From Moniliophthora roreri (lineage: Eukaryota > Basidiomycota > Agaricomycetes > Agaricales > Marasmiaceae): a DNA stretch of 64,000 nt. The position numbers and the translations under genes were made by a program. Within the stretch, counting starts at the first letter, position 1; the number at the start of each line of letters is the position of its first letter. Shown one piece after another: positions 11,146-23,335 of this stretch. The notes beneath the pieces are model-generated. The model saw only the letters and a list, made by a program, of their open reading frames with translations. It was not told the origin of the DNA and did no database searches. The DNA is taken from NCBI GenBank assembly GCA_001466705.2, contig LATX02000089.1, forward strand, positions 310,001-374,000, in the 5' to 3' direction.

Positions 11146-12239
11146 TGAAGATGCTTAAAAACCTATGCCTCTATAGTGCCAAAATACTCTGAAAAGATAG
11201 ATAAGTTCTTGATTATCAGTTGTTTTGTGAGTTGGTTCAGCATGATTCACAGTTACCACAACATTAAGAATAATTCTCAGCATATTACTCAGTAGTGTTC
11301 AGAGATGTGTGCCTTCAAAATGACTTCTCAGATTTGAGACATGTAATTAATTTTATTTAAAATATTTCTTATTTTCTAGGTTTATTAATTACTTTCAAGA
11401 AAAACTGGTAACTAACAGTTCAACCAGAAAACTGCCCAAAGATCAAACTTCTTCTAAGAGATGAATAAAAGTACCTCTTGTACCTGAATATAGCCCTCTC
11501 AGTTAAATTCTGCAATGATTCTCAAGAGGACAAATCTTCTAGATACTGCTAGCCTGAAACTCTTTCTGATTCATGTCAAAATACCAGACTATACTAATGC
11601 ACATCAGCTACCCTCTTAGTAACTAATACAATGTTTGTCTTATCAGAAAACACACCTCTTGTATTAAAAGCCAAGTTCTTTCTAGCTTTTATTTAAATCT
11701 CTGGTTTGGAATACAATCTTAGGTCTCAACTATCCTGTGCCTCTTGCACAACTAGATAGGCTGGGGTCTGAAGTAATTGAAAAATACTAATCGCCAGTAG
11801 CTCTTCTACCTGAACAACAACCTTATACACTCTGGTAATTGGTGGGCAGTATCTCTCCTGCCTTCCACCTACAAGACATGTCTTCTTATATACTCTACAA
11901 CAACATAAATAATCTAAAATATCTGTTACACATAAGAATAAAATTGAGTCAGATGCTAAATAATATATAAACTGAGCTGTGTTTGGTAATTTCTGTCACA
12001 GTGTCTGAGTGTAGCCATAAACTCTTTCTTCCTTTTCTCTGATGACTGTGCAGTCTTCTGACACCAATCATCTGCAAACATTATACTTCCATGCCACTCC
12101 ACATGGTTCCTTCCTCTTCTATCTACTGTCATCTGCTCTGTGAATGCATAATACACTTCCTTTCTTGTCTAAGTGTACTGGTCAGTTCAGCTGCTTTGGC
12201 CCTTCTGTCATACAGCTTTGTCTTTTCCTCTTTCACAAT
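11146..12239 (-). mobile_element. Degenerate, truncated LTR (family 1)
   Basis: Starting TGAAGATGCTTAAAAACC, this is the reverse complement of the 3' end of the LTR family found at 15.6-17.3 kb and 55.4-61.0 kb, with many C-to-T and G-to-A differences. Homology runs to about 12235 (shared stretch CATACAGCTTTGTCTT) and stops at the left end of the MITE at 12240. The promoter-proximal part of the LTR is missing. Confidence 0.65.
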
Positions 12240-12861
12240 CACTATGGACAAAAGGTCCTTTTGGAGATTACTAAAATATTTGAAAAATATTGCTAAAAAC
12301 TAATATATTCTTCTGGGCAATATTTGCTCTAAACTTATTGTAAATTATTCTATATTAATAAAACATTTCCTTAATGCAATATTATAGAAATATATACTAT
12401 ATTATTTACACTGAAAATAGTATTAAAATGTGCCCAAGTTATTGTGTTTTTCTGTACATCAAAAGTGTGTGAAATCCAGACCAAATTGGGTCAAAAATCC
12501 GGATTTTTTGGTTCTGGGAAAACAGAAGTAAAACTTAATCAAATTACCATATGCCAATTTAGTACACCTAAAACAGTTGCAAAACAGTAGGAAAAAACAA
12601 AACTTTAATATATAAAATATTTGTGCTAAATGTGCCTAAAAACTAATGGAATATTTAATAATTTCCTCTTAGCTAAAATTAATAGAAAAGTATCAAGTTT
12701 TTAATCTAATTTTTATAAAATTTAGACAAAAAAAGTATAAAAGCAAAGGATATAATTTTAAGACTGTCTTTTTCATATTAAATCTATCTGTACTATATAA
12801 ACATTTTCAGTTGACTAAATTCTTTGGAAAACTATCTCAAAAGAACCTTTTGTCCATAGTG
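12240..12861. mobile_element. CACTA-like MITE, 622 bp
   Basis: The left end CACTATGGACAAAAGGTCC is mirrored by the right end, whose reverse complement is CACTATGGACAAAAGGTTC. The inverted repeat continues imperfectly for about 33 bp. The flanking three bases are AAT and TAT, a poor match to a 3-bp duplication. No coding capacity is visible in the AT-rich interior. The CACTATG start resembles the two 747-bp elements at 53.2 and 54.5 kb. Assignment to EnSpm/CACTA rests on the terminal bases only. Confidence 0.65.
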
Positions 12862-12999
12862 TATGTAACTGTGTATTGTAGTATGGTTCAATATAGGTGA
12901 TTTTGCATTTATATTTATGTGCACTATATGCATGAGTGATTCTGATAAGGATTTGGTATCTATTTGCTGTCCAGTAGTGTTGTAATGTTGTTGTAATGT

Positions 13000-13205
13000 C
13001 ATCCTTAGGTTGTAATGCCATTACAACTCATCATAATTATTATAGAACCTGTAATTATTATAGTATGTTACAACTACCTTACAGCCATATTACAACTATG
13101 TTATCATATCTGACTTAGTATATAACAGAGTCACTAATGATTATGGAAGTCATAATGCATTATGGGTGTTATAACCCTATTACAATGCTATGTACTTTTT
13201 GCAGG
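13000..13205. repeat. Degenerate ATTACAAC / TTATAAC motif cluster
   Basis: About 200 bp contain many variants of ATTACAAC, GTTATAAC and their complements. It resembles the MITE at 24446-24624 in style. No clear end points are visible. Confidence 0.3.
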
Positions 13206-13765
13206 TGTCATAACCTGGGCTCATATCTTATGTCAAACTTATTACACAGATTCATCACAGAATGTATCTGTGAGTACTTGGGAGCAAACTTAGTCTTGTA
13301 GCATATTATGGGTGGGAACTGTGGGTGTTTTTTTGTATTAGCTAATTGGTCAGATATGAGTGTAACCAGTTGCCCAGTACAGCATGCACACTATCTTTTG
13401 AAATATGATACCCAGAGACCCAACATGCCTTCTCAAAAACAAAATATAATAAAATAGAGCTCAGAACAAGGTTGTTCATTTCTTGAATTAGTAGCCTCTA
13501 GAAGCATCAAATTCTGGCCCAATATCCTCCAGGATTATAAAGAACAGCATATGGCCAATTTCTTCTCCTTAGCTTGGTGAAAGGCTCTGAGAGATCTTTC
13601 GGCATTGGGTGAGACAATTTTTGAGTGTAAAACTCAATGTATTGAGCAATATATGGCATACAGTGCTCACAGCCAATGCAGGTAAAGGTAGAGAACACAT
13701 GATTATCTAATACAAAAAAAGCCCACAGTCAAGGGAGGGTGCAGGACTTAAATTTCCAGTCCAGA
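13206..13765. other. Fragments between MITEs
   Basis: 13206-13265 matches 7215-7265 (the multicopy coding repeat). A minus-strand open frame at 13507-13698 reads CEHCMPYIAQYIEFYTQKL and PFTKLRRRNWPYAVLY. It looks like an exon, but I do not recognise the family. Confidence 0.3.
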
Positions 13766-16561
13766 GTGGGGGGTCCAAACTTTGTTAAAAAAATTTTGGA
13801 CCTCATCTAAATCATGCCTCTGACAGGCTTTTTTTAGGCTTTGGGAGCTCCCAAAATTGACATATCTACTTCATTATTTGAATTTCACCCATATTTCCAA
13901 GGGTTTCAGAACAACAGGAGGTTAACATCAACATGGGAGAAGGTGAGCAACATTGATAATAATGAGCCTGGAAAATGACTTACCTTTTTTGGATATGTCT
14001 GTGGGGATAACATACCAAATAAGGCAGGAGGGGGGGGGGTGGTACCACCCCACTTGGCCTTAAAATTTTTTTCAACCTCATGCACTTATTAAGTTTTTGG
14101 ACCCCCCTTGCCCATGGTACTTTGCTGTGCCGGTTCACCAGACTACATACACACACATTGCTTGCAATTGTCAGTCTGTATCATCAGTCTGGATACTTGA
14201 GACTAGAGCAAACTTGGGTCGGTGAAGATGCTCAAAAACCTATGCCTCTATTATGAAAACACAAGGCTTGTGGTGCCAAAATACCCCCGAAAAAGGTATA
14301 TATAAGTTCTTGATTCTCAGTTTTGTTTGCGAGTTGGTTCGGCATGGTTCACTGTTACTGCAACATCAAGAATAATTTCTCAATGTCTTGCTTGGTAGTT
14401 CAGAGACAATTTGCCTTCAAAACAACTTCTCAGATCAAGATTGGTGTTCTTTTTGTATAATATTTATGGTTTTATAGTTTTATTAATCACTTCAAAGCAA
14501 ATACTGGTATCGATGTTCAACCAGAAACTGCCCAAAGAATAAACTTCTTCCAAGTGAGAATAAAGGTACCTCTTGTACCTGAATATAGCCCTCTTAGCTA
14601 TGTCCTGCAACGATTCTCAAGAGGACAAATCTTCTAGACACTGCTAGCCTGAAACCCTCTCTGATTCACGTCGAAACACCAGACTATACTGATGCACATC
14701 AGCTACCCTCTTGGTAAACTGATATAATATTCTTCTTATCAGAAAACATGCCTCTTGTGTTAAAAACTAAGCTCTTCCTAGCTTTTATTTATATCTCTAG
14801 TTTGGGTTACAATCTCAGGTCTCAACTAGCCTGTGCCTCTTGCACAACTAAATAAGCTAGGGCCCGAAGTGGTTGAAAAATACTGATTGCTGGTAGCTCT
14901 TCTACCTGAACAACAACGTTATACACTCTGTTAATCAGTGGGCAGTATCTCTCCTGCTTTCCACCTACAAAACACATCCCCTTATATACTCTACAACATA
15001 AATAATCTAATATATCTGTCACACATACAAATAAAACTGAGTCAGGTGCTAAATATTATATAAACTGAGCTGTGTTTGGTAATTTCTCTGTCACAGTGTC
15101 CAATTGTAGTCAGGCTTCATAGCCATAANCATGATTATCTAATACAAAAAAAGCCCACAGTCAAGGGAGGGTGCAGGACTTAAATTTCCAGTCCAGAGTG
15201 GGGGGTCCAAACTTTGTTAAAAAAATTTTGGACCTCATCTAAATCATGCCTCTGACAGGCTTTTTTTAGGCTTTGGGAGCTCCCAAAATTGACATATCTA
15301 CTTCATTATTTGAATTTCACCCATATTTCCAAGGGTTTCAGAACAACAGGAGGTTAACATCAACATGGGAGAAGGTGAGCAACATTGATAATAATGAGCC
15401 TGGAAAATGACTTACCTTTTTTGGATATGTCTGTGGGGATAACATACCAAATAAGGCAGGAGGGGGGGGGGTGGTACCACCCCACTTGGCCTTAAAATTT
15501 TTTTCAACCTCATGCACTTATTAAGTTTTTGGACCCCCCTTGCCCATGGTACTTTGCTGTGCCGGTTCACCAGACTACATACACACACATTGCTTGCAAT
15601 TGTCAGTCTGTATCATCAGTCTGGATACTTGAGACTAGAGCAAACTTGGGTCGGTGAAGATGCTCAAAAACCTATGCCTCTATTATGAAAACACAAGGCT
15701 TGTGGTGCCAAAATACCCCCGAAAAAGGTATATATAAGTTCTTGATTCTCAGTTTTGTTTGCGAGTTGGTTCGGCATGGTTCACTGTTACTGCAACATCA
15801 AGAATAATTTCTCAATGTCTTGCTTGGTAGTTCAGAGACAATTTGCCTTCAAAACAACTTCTCAGATCAAGATTGGTGTTCTTTTTGTATAATATTTATG
15901 GTTTTATAGTTTTATTAATCACTTCAAAGCAAATACTGGTATCGATGTTCAACCAGAAACTGCCCAAAGAATAAACTTCTTCCAAGTGAGAATAAAGGTA
16001 CCTCTTGTACCTGAATATAGCCCTCTTAGCTATGTCCTGCAACGATTCTCAAGAGGACAAATCTTCTAGACACTGCTAGCCTGAAACCCTCTCTGATTCA
16101 CGTCGAAACACCAGACTATACTGATGCACATCAGCTACCCTCTTGGTAAACTGATATAATATTCTTCTTATCAGAAAACATGCCTCTTGTGTTAAAAACT
16201 AAGCTCTTCCTAGCTTTTATTTATATCTCTAGTTTGGGTTACAATCTCAGGTCTCAACTAGCCTGTGCCTCTTGCACAACTAAATAAGCTAGGGCCCGAA
16301 GTGGTTGAAAAATACTGATTGCTGGTAGCTCTTCTACCTGAACAACAACGTTATACACTCTGTTAATCAGTGGGCAGTATCTCTCCTGCTTTCCACCTAC
16401 AAAACACATCCCCTTATATACTCTACAACATAAATAATCTAATATATCTGTCACACATACAAATAAAACTGAGTCAGGTGCTAAATATTATATAAACTGA
16501 GCTGTGTTTGGTAATTTCTCTGTCAGTGTCCAATTGTAGTCAAGCTTCGTAGCTATAATCT
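13698..16561. repeat. 1.43-kb near-identical direct repeat around the N at 15129 (probable unmerged contig overlap)
   Basis: Sequence starting at 13698 recurs from 15130 with a constant offset of 1432 bp. It is identical over long stretches, including a 10-G run, and differs only in the last ~40 bp before the N. The most likely reading is one genomic copy whose two contig ends were laid side by side. Everything in 13698-15128 should be counted once. Confidence 0.85.
13766..14113. mobile_element. Candidate short MITE with GGGGGGTCCAAA ends
   Basis: TGGGGGGTCCAAACTTTG at the left is mirrored by a right end whose reverse complement starts AGGGGGGTCCAAAAACTT. The same unit appears at 15198-15545 because of the overlap artefact. 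No target duplication could be assigned, so this is a candidate only. Confidence 0.4.
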
Positions 16562-17323
16562 CTTTTATTCTTTTTCTATGACGATTGTGCAGTCTCCTGA
16601 CACTAATTGTTTGCAATTTCTTCGATCAAATGGCTCTCCTTCTGACTCCATTTGAAAATATTATACTTCCATGCCACTCTGCATGGTTCCTTCCTTCTCT
16701 GTCTATTGTCATCTGCTCTGTGGATGCATAATATGCTTCCATATCTCCTCTAAAGTGTACACGTAAGCTCAGCCATGCTATCTTCTCGTCATACAGCTTT
16801 GTCTTCTGCTTTCTGTGATACAGGCACCTTTTTGGTAACCGATCATCTATTTCATTCCTCTAATTTGATTATCGGTATCTCGAGTATCCCCCACTGATAA
16901 TTTGTCATTCTCTGTTTCATATCCGTTTCTCGGTAATATTCTAGTTGATGTATCATTGAAGGCTTTTATTCTTCCTTCAAGTCAGGTATGGATTGAAAAT
17001 ATTGTTAAAAGTTAAAATATTCCCTTTGGTATGCTTTCAATAGAGAGGTGTGATGTGGTGTGTTTCCCTACAGGTTTCGGGATGCTCCTCTGTGTTCAGA
17101 TTCGCTGTTTATTTTCATACTAGCAGTGGCTGGGTACCCTTGTATGGCCTACTGTCAACTATTACTCTGCTAATATTTTGTATCCTTCTCTACTACTCAC
17201 TTTGACTAGCTGCTCAGGGCTCACACTAGTCCTCAATTCCCTTGTATATGTCATTTTCAACCATAAAAGTGCAAAATATTCTCTATTTGCATGCGAAATA
17301 AAAGGCAAAAGTTATGCATATCA
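15655..17323 (-). mobile_element. Solo LTR, family 1, 1.67 kb
   Basis: Read on the minus strand it begins TGATATGCATAACTTTTG and ends GAGCATCTTCA, a TG...CA LTR. It is flanked by TCGG on both sides (15651-15654 and 17324-17327), a 4-bp target duplication. It matches the plus-strand LTRs at 55.4-61.0 kb. No internal region, PBS or second LTR adjoins it. Parts of it appear three times in the assembly (14223-15128, 15655-17323, 17422-18575) because of the N joins at 15129 and 17421. The uninterrupted target is recognisable at about 7268-7290. Confidence 0.8.
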
Positions 17324-18672
17324 TCGGTTGTAGGGCTATTGTTTTCATATGCACAAAAATTGTCGTTGGAGAGCTCGCATCCCCATGCACACCCCTTTTG
17401 GTGCAGCTCTTCTAGTACAGNATCAGAAAACATGCCTCTTGTGTTAAAAACTAAGCTCTTCCTAGCTTTTATTTATATCTCTGGTTTGGGTTACAATCTC
17501 AGGTCTCAACTAGCCTGTGCCTCTTGCACAACTAAATAAGCTAGGGCCCGAAGTGGTTGAAAAATACTGATTGCTGGTAGCTCTTCTACCTGAACAACAA
17601 CGTTATACACTCTGTTAATCAGTGGGCAGTATCTCTCCTGCTTTCCACCTACAAAACACATCCCCTTATATACTCTACAACATAAATAATCTAATATATC
17701 TGTCACACATACAAATAAAACTGAGTCAGGTGCTAAATATTATATAAACTGAGCTGTGTTTGGTAATTTCTCTGTCAGTGTCCAATTGTAGTCAAGCTTC
17801 GTAGCTATAATCTCTTTTATTCTTTTTCTATGACGATTGTGCAGTCTCCTGACACTAATTGTTTGCAATTTCTTCGATCAAATGGCTCTCCTTCTGACTC
17901 CATTTGAAAATATTATACTTCCATGCCACTCTGCATGGTTCCTTCCTTCTCTGTCTATTGTCATCTGCTCTGTGGATGCATAATATGCTTCCATATCTCC
18001 TCTAAAGTGTACACGTAAGCTCAGCCATGCTATCTTCTCGTCATACAGCTTTGTCTTCTGCTTTCTGTGATACAGGCACCTTTTTGGTAACCGATCATCT
18101 ATTTCATTCCTCTAATTTGATTATCGGTATCTCGAGTATCCCCCACTGATAATTTGTCATTCTCTGTTTCATATCCGTTTCTCGGTAATATTCTAGTTGA
18201 TGTATCATTGAAGGCTTTTATTCTTCCTTCAAGTCAGGTATGGATTGAAAATATTGTTAAAAGTTAAAATATTCCCTTTGGTATGCTTTCAATAGAGAGG
18301 TGTGATGTGGTGTGTTTCCCTACAGGTTTCGGGATGCTCCTCTGTGTTCAGATTCGCTGTTTATTTTCATACTAGCAGTGGCTGGGTACCCTTGTATGGC
18401 CTACTGTCAACTATTACTCTGCTAATATTTTGTATCCTTCTCTACTACTCACTTTGACTAGCTGCTCAGGGCTCACACTAGTCCTCAATTCCCTTGTATA
18501 TGTCATTTTCAACCATAAAAGTGCAAAATATTCTCTATTTGCATGCGAAATAAAAGGCAAAAGTTATGCATATCATCGGTTGTAGGGCTATTGTTTTCAT
18601 ATGCACAAAAATTGTCGTTGGAGAGCTCGCATCCCCATGCACACCCCTTTTGGTGCAGCTCTTCTAGTACAG
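16170..18672. repeat. 1.25-kb near-identical direct repeat around the N at 17421 (probable unmerged contig overlap)
   Basis: 16170-17420 recurs at 17422-18672 with an offset of 1252 bp. I noticed one substitution (CTAGTTTGGG versus CTGGTTTGGG near 16228/17480). As with the other joins, the sequence after the N restarts inside what precedes it. Confidence 0.85.
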
Positions 18673-18811
18673 GAGGGGCTTCGAGGTCATTGGGATCTCT
18701 ATAAAATGTATTGAATGAGATGGGCAGATGAGTCACAAACGAGGCGAACAAAGTCAGACTAACTTGCTGTAAGTCCAGCTGGGTACAATGCATATCAGAA
18801 GGCCGCAGCAA
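18576..18811 (-). pseudogene. AT-rich copy of the multicopy coding repeat
   Basis: The minus strand reads FYRDPNDLEAPPVLEELHQ and CAWGCELSNDNFCAYENN, aligning with the copy at 7231-7467. It is the far flank of the solo LTR insertion. Reading is open here, but the C-terminal side runs into LTR sequence, so it is a truncated remnant. Confidence 0.4.
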
Positions 18812-19134
18812 GTTGGGGCAAGTTGGTTTGCAGGCATTTCGAGATTCCTGGTAATTTGTCTAAGATAAGACTAGTGGAAAACTACCCAAAAAGATAACCT
18901 CCAAAAGTCTAACTCAGTTTGTTGTGCAAGTGTGGATCAACGTGATCAGAGTTACTGCACTTAGAATGCCAACAAAACTCTTAGCTAGGTTGATTCTCTC
19001 TTATTGAAGTGTTCTACTTCAAAGTGTTCACCTCCAGAGGAGTATATATGGTTTTAAAATGTTTTATATCACAAACACACACACAAAACACAAAGAACAC
19101 GGTGCACAAAGCACAAACACAAGAGCTACAGTCC
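18812..19134. other. Stretch without a recognised gene
   Basis: It contains a CA-rich simple repeat at about 19070-19100. I see nothing else that I can name. Confidence 0.35.
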
Positions 19135-20881
19135 CGTACAAAGACTTGATAGCCAATATAGTCTGACCCTACAGAGTTCAAGACTTCTTCAAGATAACTA
19201 CAGCACACAGTGTACTGGAAAAGGTCCTAGACCAATTTCTACAAAGAGTTCAGTGCAGGCACACCCCTTGCTAAGACTCTAAGTGTGTCACAACCTGATA
19301 CACACACAGGCTACACTCCAAGTGCCCAAGGCTCCTTCTTGGTGTAAAGTTTCTCTTAGAAAAGTGCTATAACACACTCAAGATGTTACTCTTATCTCTT
19401 ACAATGCAAGTTCGTTATCAGATTTCTATCTCTCTAGAGTCACTCAGGACCAATCTCCAGGGCCTGTAGTGAGGAAGCAAAACTGGAATGGCACACAAAT
19501 TTATACACCAAACAAACTCGTTATGTATTCACAATCAGAGAGGGCAGAGTTACTTGAGTATGTACAAATATCTAACTGTCCTTATATACAGTCCAAGGAA
19601 TATATCTACAGAAAATTATAAATATTGTCCGATAATTCAGGAAATGACAAATGAGTGACTGAGATACTAAAAGAGGGATTATTCGGATGTCACGGAGTCT
19701 GGTCACTAGGGTATCCGACCATATCTGTGCAGGTATCTATGCCTCCAGGTGTTCTAGACTCTATAATTTGTATTTTCTCTTTTCTAAGTCGGGTATCTAC
19801 GAGCGGATGGCTGTATCTGTCCCGTCTTTTGACAGCATTTCCCTTTTCTAGTATCTGCACATTGGCAGTGGCCTAGATGCCAAATTTTCCAAGGTTGGAA
19901 CGCGCTGTTATTGTTCCGATCTCCTTTGACAATGCATGCTTGGTCTTATTTAGGATTTCTTGCACATTAGATATTCTTCATATGTCTCATTGTATCTGTC
20001 TGTAGGTAGTGGATGTCCTTTGGAAGTGATTTCTGTCTTTCCAAGCAGGCTTTGTACCTAGTTTGCTTATCGCATATTGTTTAGCCGCCGGTGAATTCTT
20101 TATTAAGAGATTGCCTGCTTTGACTCTGATCTGTATATTGACTTCAGAGGAGGATCGTTCTATGATCGTTCCTGTTCTAAGTTGTCTTTCTGTTTTGATG
20201 TCTCCTCTAAGTACCTCTGTACTGTTTGACTGCAGCTTGCACTTTGCAGATGTCATAGAAAAGTAAAGTAGAAGTTAAAATCCCATTGATAGCACTTTGA
20301 GAGCTTGGTTAACTAGCCAATGCATTCATTGGGCCATAGTTAGATTCCCTACAGGTTTCAGGAGTGATCCGCTTTGGATCTGATACATAGATAGGTTAGA
20401 AAGTACAGCTTAGACACCTCTGTATAGCATATCATATAGCTCTTCATACTTTCTAAGGTACCACAGCTTCTCTAAGGCAATGACTAGCAGACTGNACCTC
20501 TGTACTGTTTGACTGCAGCTTGCACTTTGCAGATGTCATAGAAAAGTAAAGTAGAAGTTAAAATCCCATTGATAGCACTTTGAGAGCTTGGTTAACTAGC
20601 CAATGCATTCATTGGGCCATAGTTAGATTCTCTACAGGTTTCAGGAGTGATCCACTTTGGATCTGATACATAGATAGGTTAGAAAGTACAGCTTAGACAC
20701 CTCTGTATAGTGTATCATATAGCTCTTCATACTTTCTAAGGTACCACAGCTTCTCTAAGGCAATGACTAGCAGACTGGGCTCACTCTAGTCCTTATTACC
20801 CGTCATCTCGTGTCCTATTAAAGTGTTCCAATTCAGAAATAGTGTAAAATGAAGAAAAGTGGGTCTTTTCTAGGTTCGACA
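19135..20881 (-). mobile_element. LTR-like repeat, family 2, copy A
   Basis: On the minus strand it starts TGTCGAACCTAGAAAAGACC and ends near CTTTGTACG. About 1.46 kb remain once the duplication around the N at 20495 is discounted. Its layout resembles family 1 (shared CTACAGGTTT and TCACACTAGTCC / TCACTCTAGTCC stretches in the same order), so I read it as a diverged LTR family. It is followed by TATTA. CpG sites are retained better than in copy B. Confidence 0.5.
20211..20779. repeat. 285-bp direct repeat around the N at 20495 (probable unmerged overlap)
   Basis: 20211-20494 recurs at 20496-20779 with a few substitutions (for example CCGCTTTGG versus CCACTTTGG), so the two contig ends may come from different haplotypes or from nearby repeat copies. 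Confidence 0.75.
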
Positions 20882-20887
20882 TATTAC

Positions 20888-22348
20888 TGTACAAAGACTT
20901 GGTAGCCGATATAGTCTGACCCTACAGAGTTCAAGACTTTCTTAAGACAACTACAGCACACAGTGTACTGGAAAAGGTCCTAGACCAGTTTCTACAAAGA
21001 GCTTAGCACAGGCGCACCCCTTGCTAAGGCTCTAAGTGTGTCACAACCTGATACCCAACACAGGCCACACTCCAAGTGCCCAAGGCTCCTTCTTGGTGTA
21101 AAGTGTCTCTTAGAAAAGTGCTATAACACACTCAAGATGTTACTCTTATCTCTTATGACATAAGTTTGTTATCAGATGTCTATCTCTCTGGAGTCACTCA
21201 GGGCCAATCTCCAGAGCCTGAAGTGAGGAAGCAAAACTGGAATGGCACACAAATTTATACACCAAACAAGCTCTTCATGTATTCACAATCAGAGGGGGCA
21301 GAGTTACTTGAGTATGTATGAATATCTAGCTGTCCTTATATACGGTCTATGGAATATATCTACAGAAAAACATAAATAATGTCCAATAATTCAGGAAATG
21401 ATAAACAAGTGACAGAGATAACTAAAAGAGGGAATAATCAGATGTCATGGAGTCTGGCCACTAGGCTATCCGACCATATCCATGCAGGTATCTACGTCTC
21501 CAGGTGTTCTGGACTCTATAATTGGTATTTTCTCTTTTCTAAGTCAGGTATCTATGAGTGGATGGCTGTATCCATCCTGTTTCTTTACAGCATTCCCCTT
21601 TCTAGTATCTGCACATCAGCAGGGGTCTAGAGGCCAAAGCTTCCAAGGTCAGAACACACTGTTACTGTTCCTATCTCCTTTGACAATGCACACTTGGTCT
21701 TATTCAGGATTTCTTATGCATTAGATATTCTTTTTATGTCTCTTTGTATCTGTCTGTAGGTAGTGGATGTCCTTCAGAAGTGACTTTCTTCTTTCTGAGA
21801 TGACTTTGTACCTAGTTAGTTTATCTCGTATCATTTAGCTGCCAGTGACTCTTTATTAAGAGATTGCCCACTTTGACTTTAATCTGTATATTGACTTTGG
21901 AGGATCATTCTGTGATTGTTCCTGTTCTAAGTTGTCTTTCTGTTTTAATGTCTCCTCTAAGTACCTCTGTACTATTTGACTGCATGTTGCACCTTGCAGA
22001 TGTCATAGAAAGGTAAAATAGAAATTAAAATCCCATTGATAGCACTTTGAGAGCTTGGTTAACTTGCCAATGTGTTCATTGGGCCATAGTTAGGTTCTCT
22101 ACAGGTTTTGGGAGTGATCCACTTTGGATCTGATACATAGATAAGTCAGAAAGTACAGCTTAGACACTTTTGTATAGCATATCATATAGCTCTTCATACT
22201 TTTCAACATACCATAGCTTCTCTAAGGCAATGACTAGCAGACTGGGCTTACTCTAGTCCTTATTACCTGTTATCTTGTGTTATATTAAAGTGTTCCAAAT
22301 CAAAAGTAATGTAAAATGAATAAAAGTGGGTCTTTTCTAGGTTTGACA
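20888..22348 (-). mobile_element. LTR-like repeat, family 2, copy B
   Basis: A copy of 19135-20881 of about 1461 bp, starting TGTCAAACCTAGAAAAGACC on the minus strand. TATTA lies on both sides (20882-20886 and 22349-22353), consistent with a 5-bp target duplication except for one extra base on the left. Compared with copy A, many CpGs have become TpG or CpA. Its right end interrupts the transposase pseudogene at 22349. Confidence 0.5.
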
Positions 22349-23335
22349 TATTAATGCTGCTTCAATGCACCCATACAGTGCTCAGAACGAACACATAGTG
22401 AGGATACTTGGCAATCAAAGTATGCATTGTAATCCAGATTTGAAGCAGGTTGTTTGTGGATAGAAATCATTTGAGAACCAACATAGTATGCAGAATCAGC
22501 CCATGCAAACTCCTCCCTCTGGAAGAGAAGATCAGGGAAGCAGTATGCAGTAGTGTATTCAAATGCAGAGGCATCATGGGCTGAACCAGTATGTCCAGTG
22601 CAATAGTCAACAATATGGAGGCTGGAAGGTGTATTTCCAGTCTATGCTAGATATAAGAATATTTTGAAAGCAAAATAGTATGTCTACTCACCTGTACATT
22701 TAGACCATAATTTGCCTTTCGGGTGTAGTATTCTGAGCCATTCAAACCAGGCTGTGCAAAAAGAACAACAATGGTTCCATCATACATCAGATATCCTTCC
22801 CACCATAGCCCTCCACTGAAACCCAAATGCTCCTCTATCCACTTCTTTTCCTGCTCCTTTTCATTCTCAGTAAGAGGCCACACAAAGATATCATGAAGTG
22901 ATTCAATGGCATCAAAGCATTGGTGTGTGTAATTTACAACACTACTTTTGCTCACACCAGCCATGTGTGCAATATCTTGAACAGATGCCCCATTTCCATA
23001 TCACCCAAGCCAATATAGAGTAACAGCAAGCTGAATATTAACTGGGACTTGTACATTCTGGGAGTTGTTTTGGAATGAAGGATAATCCTTAATAAGAGCA
23101 TGAATGACATTAAAAATCAGAAGAGATACATGAAGCATCTGCTCAAATCAGAGATGAAGATCTGGGTTTGTGGCATATTCCCAAGCAAGATGAAGCTGTC
23201 CATGCTTTGGAATTTGAGTTTGTGATTGTAGATAACAAGCATTTCATATTGACTGAATGACCATGAGATCAAAGGTGAGATTTTGAAGGAAAGTGCTGAT
23301 GTTAAAGGGTTTCCAGGGATCTTGGAGAAGTTCAC
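22349..23335 (-). pseudogene. Harbinger-type (DDE_Tnp_4-like) transposase, truncated
   Basis: The minus strand reads VNIQLAVTLYWLG, DIAHMAGVSKSSVVNYTHQ (helix-turn-helix region), WIEEHLGFSGGLWWEGYLMY with the first catalytic Asp in MYDGTIVVL, then EFAWADSAYYVG (second Asp) and VRSEHCMGALK (candidate Glu). The sequence stops there against the family-2 LTR, so the C-terminal ~100 residues are absent. Frame breaks occur around 22640 and 22995. An in-frame stop sits where a Trp or Arg would be expected. It is a dead copy of a DNA transposase of a different subgroup from the element at 24.9-28.5 kb. Confidence 0.7.
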
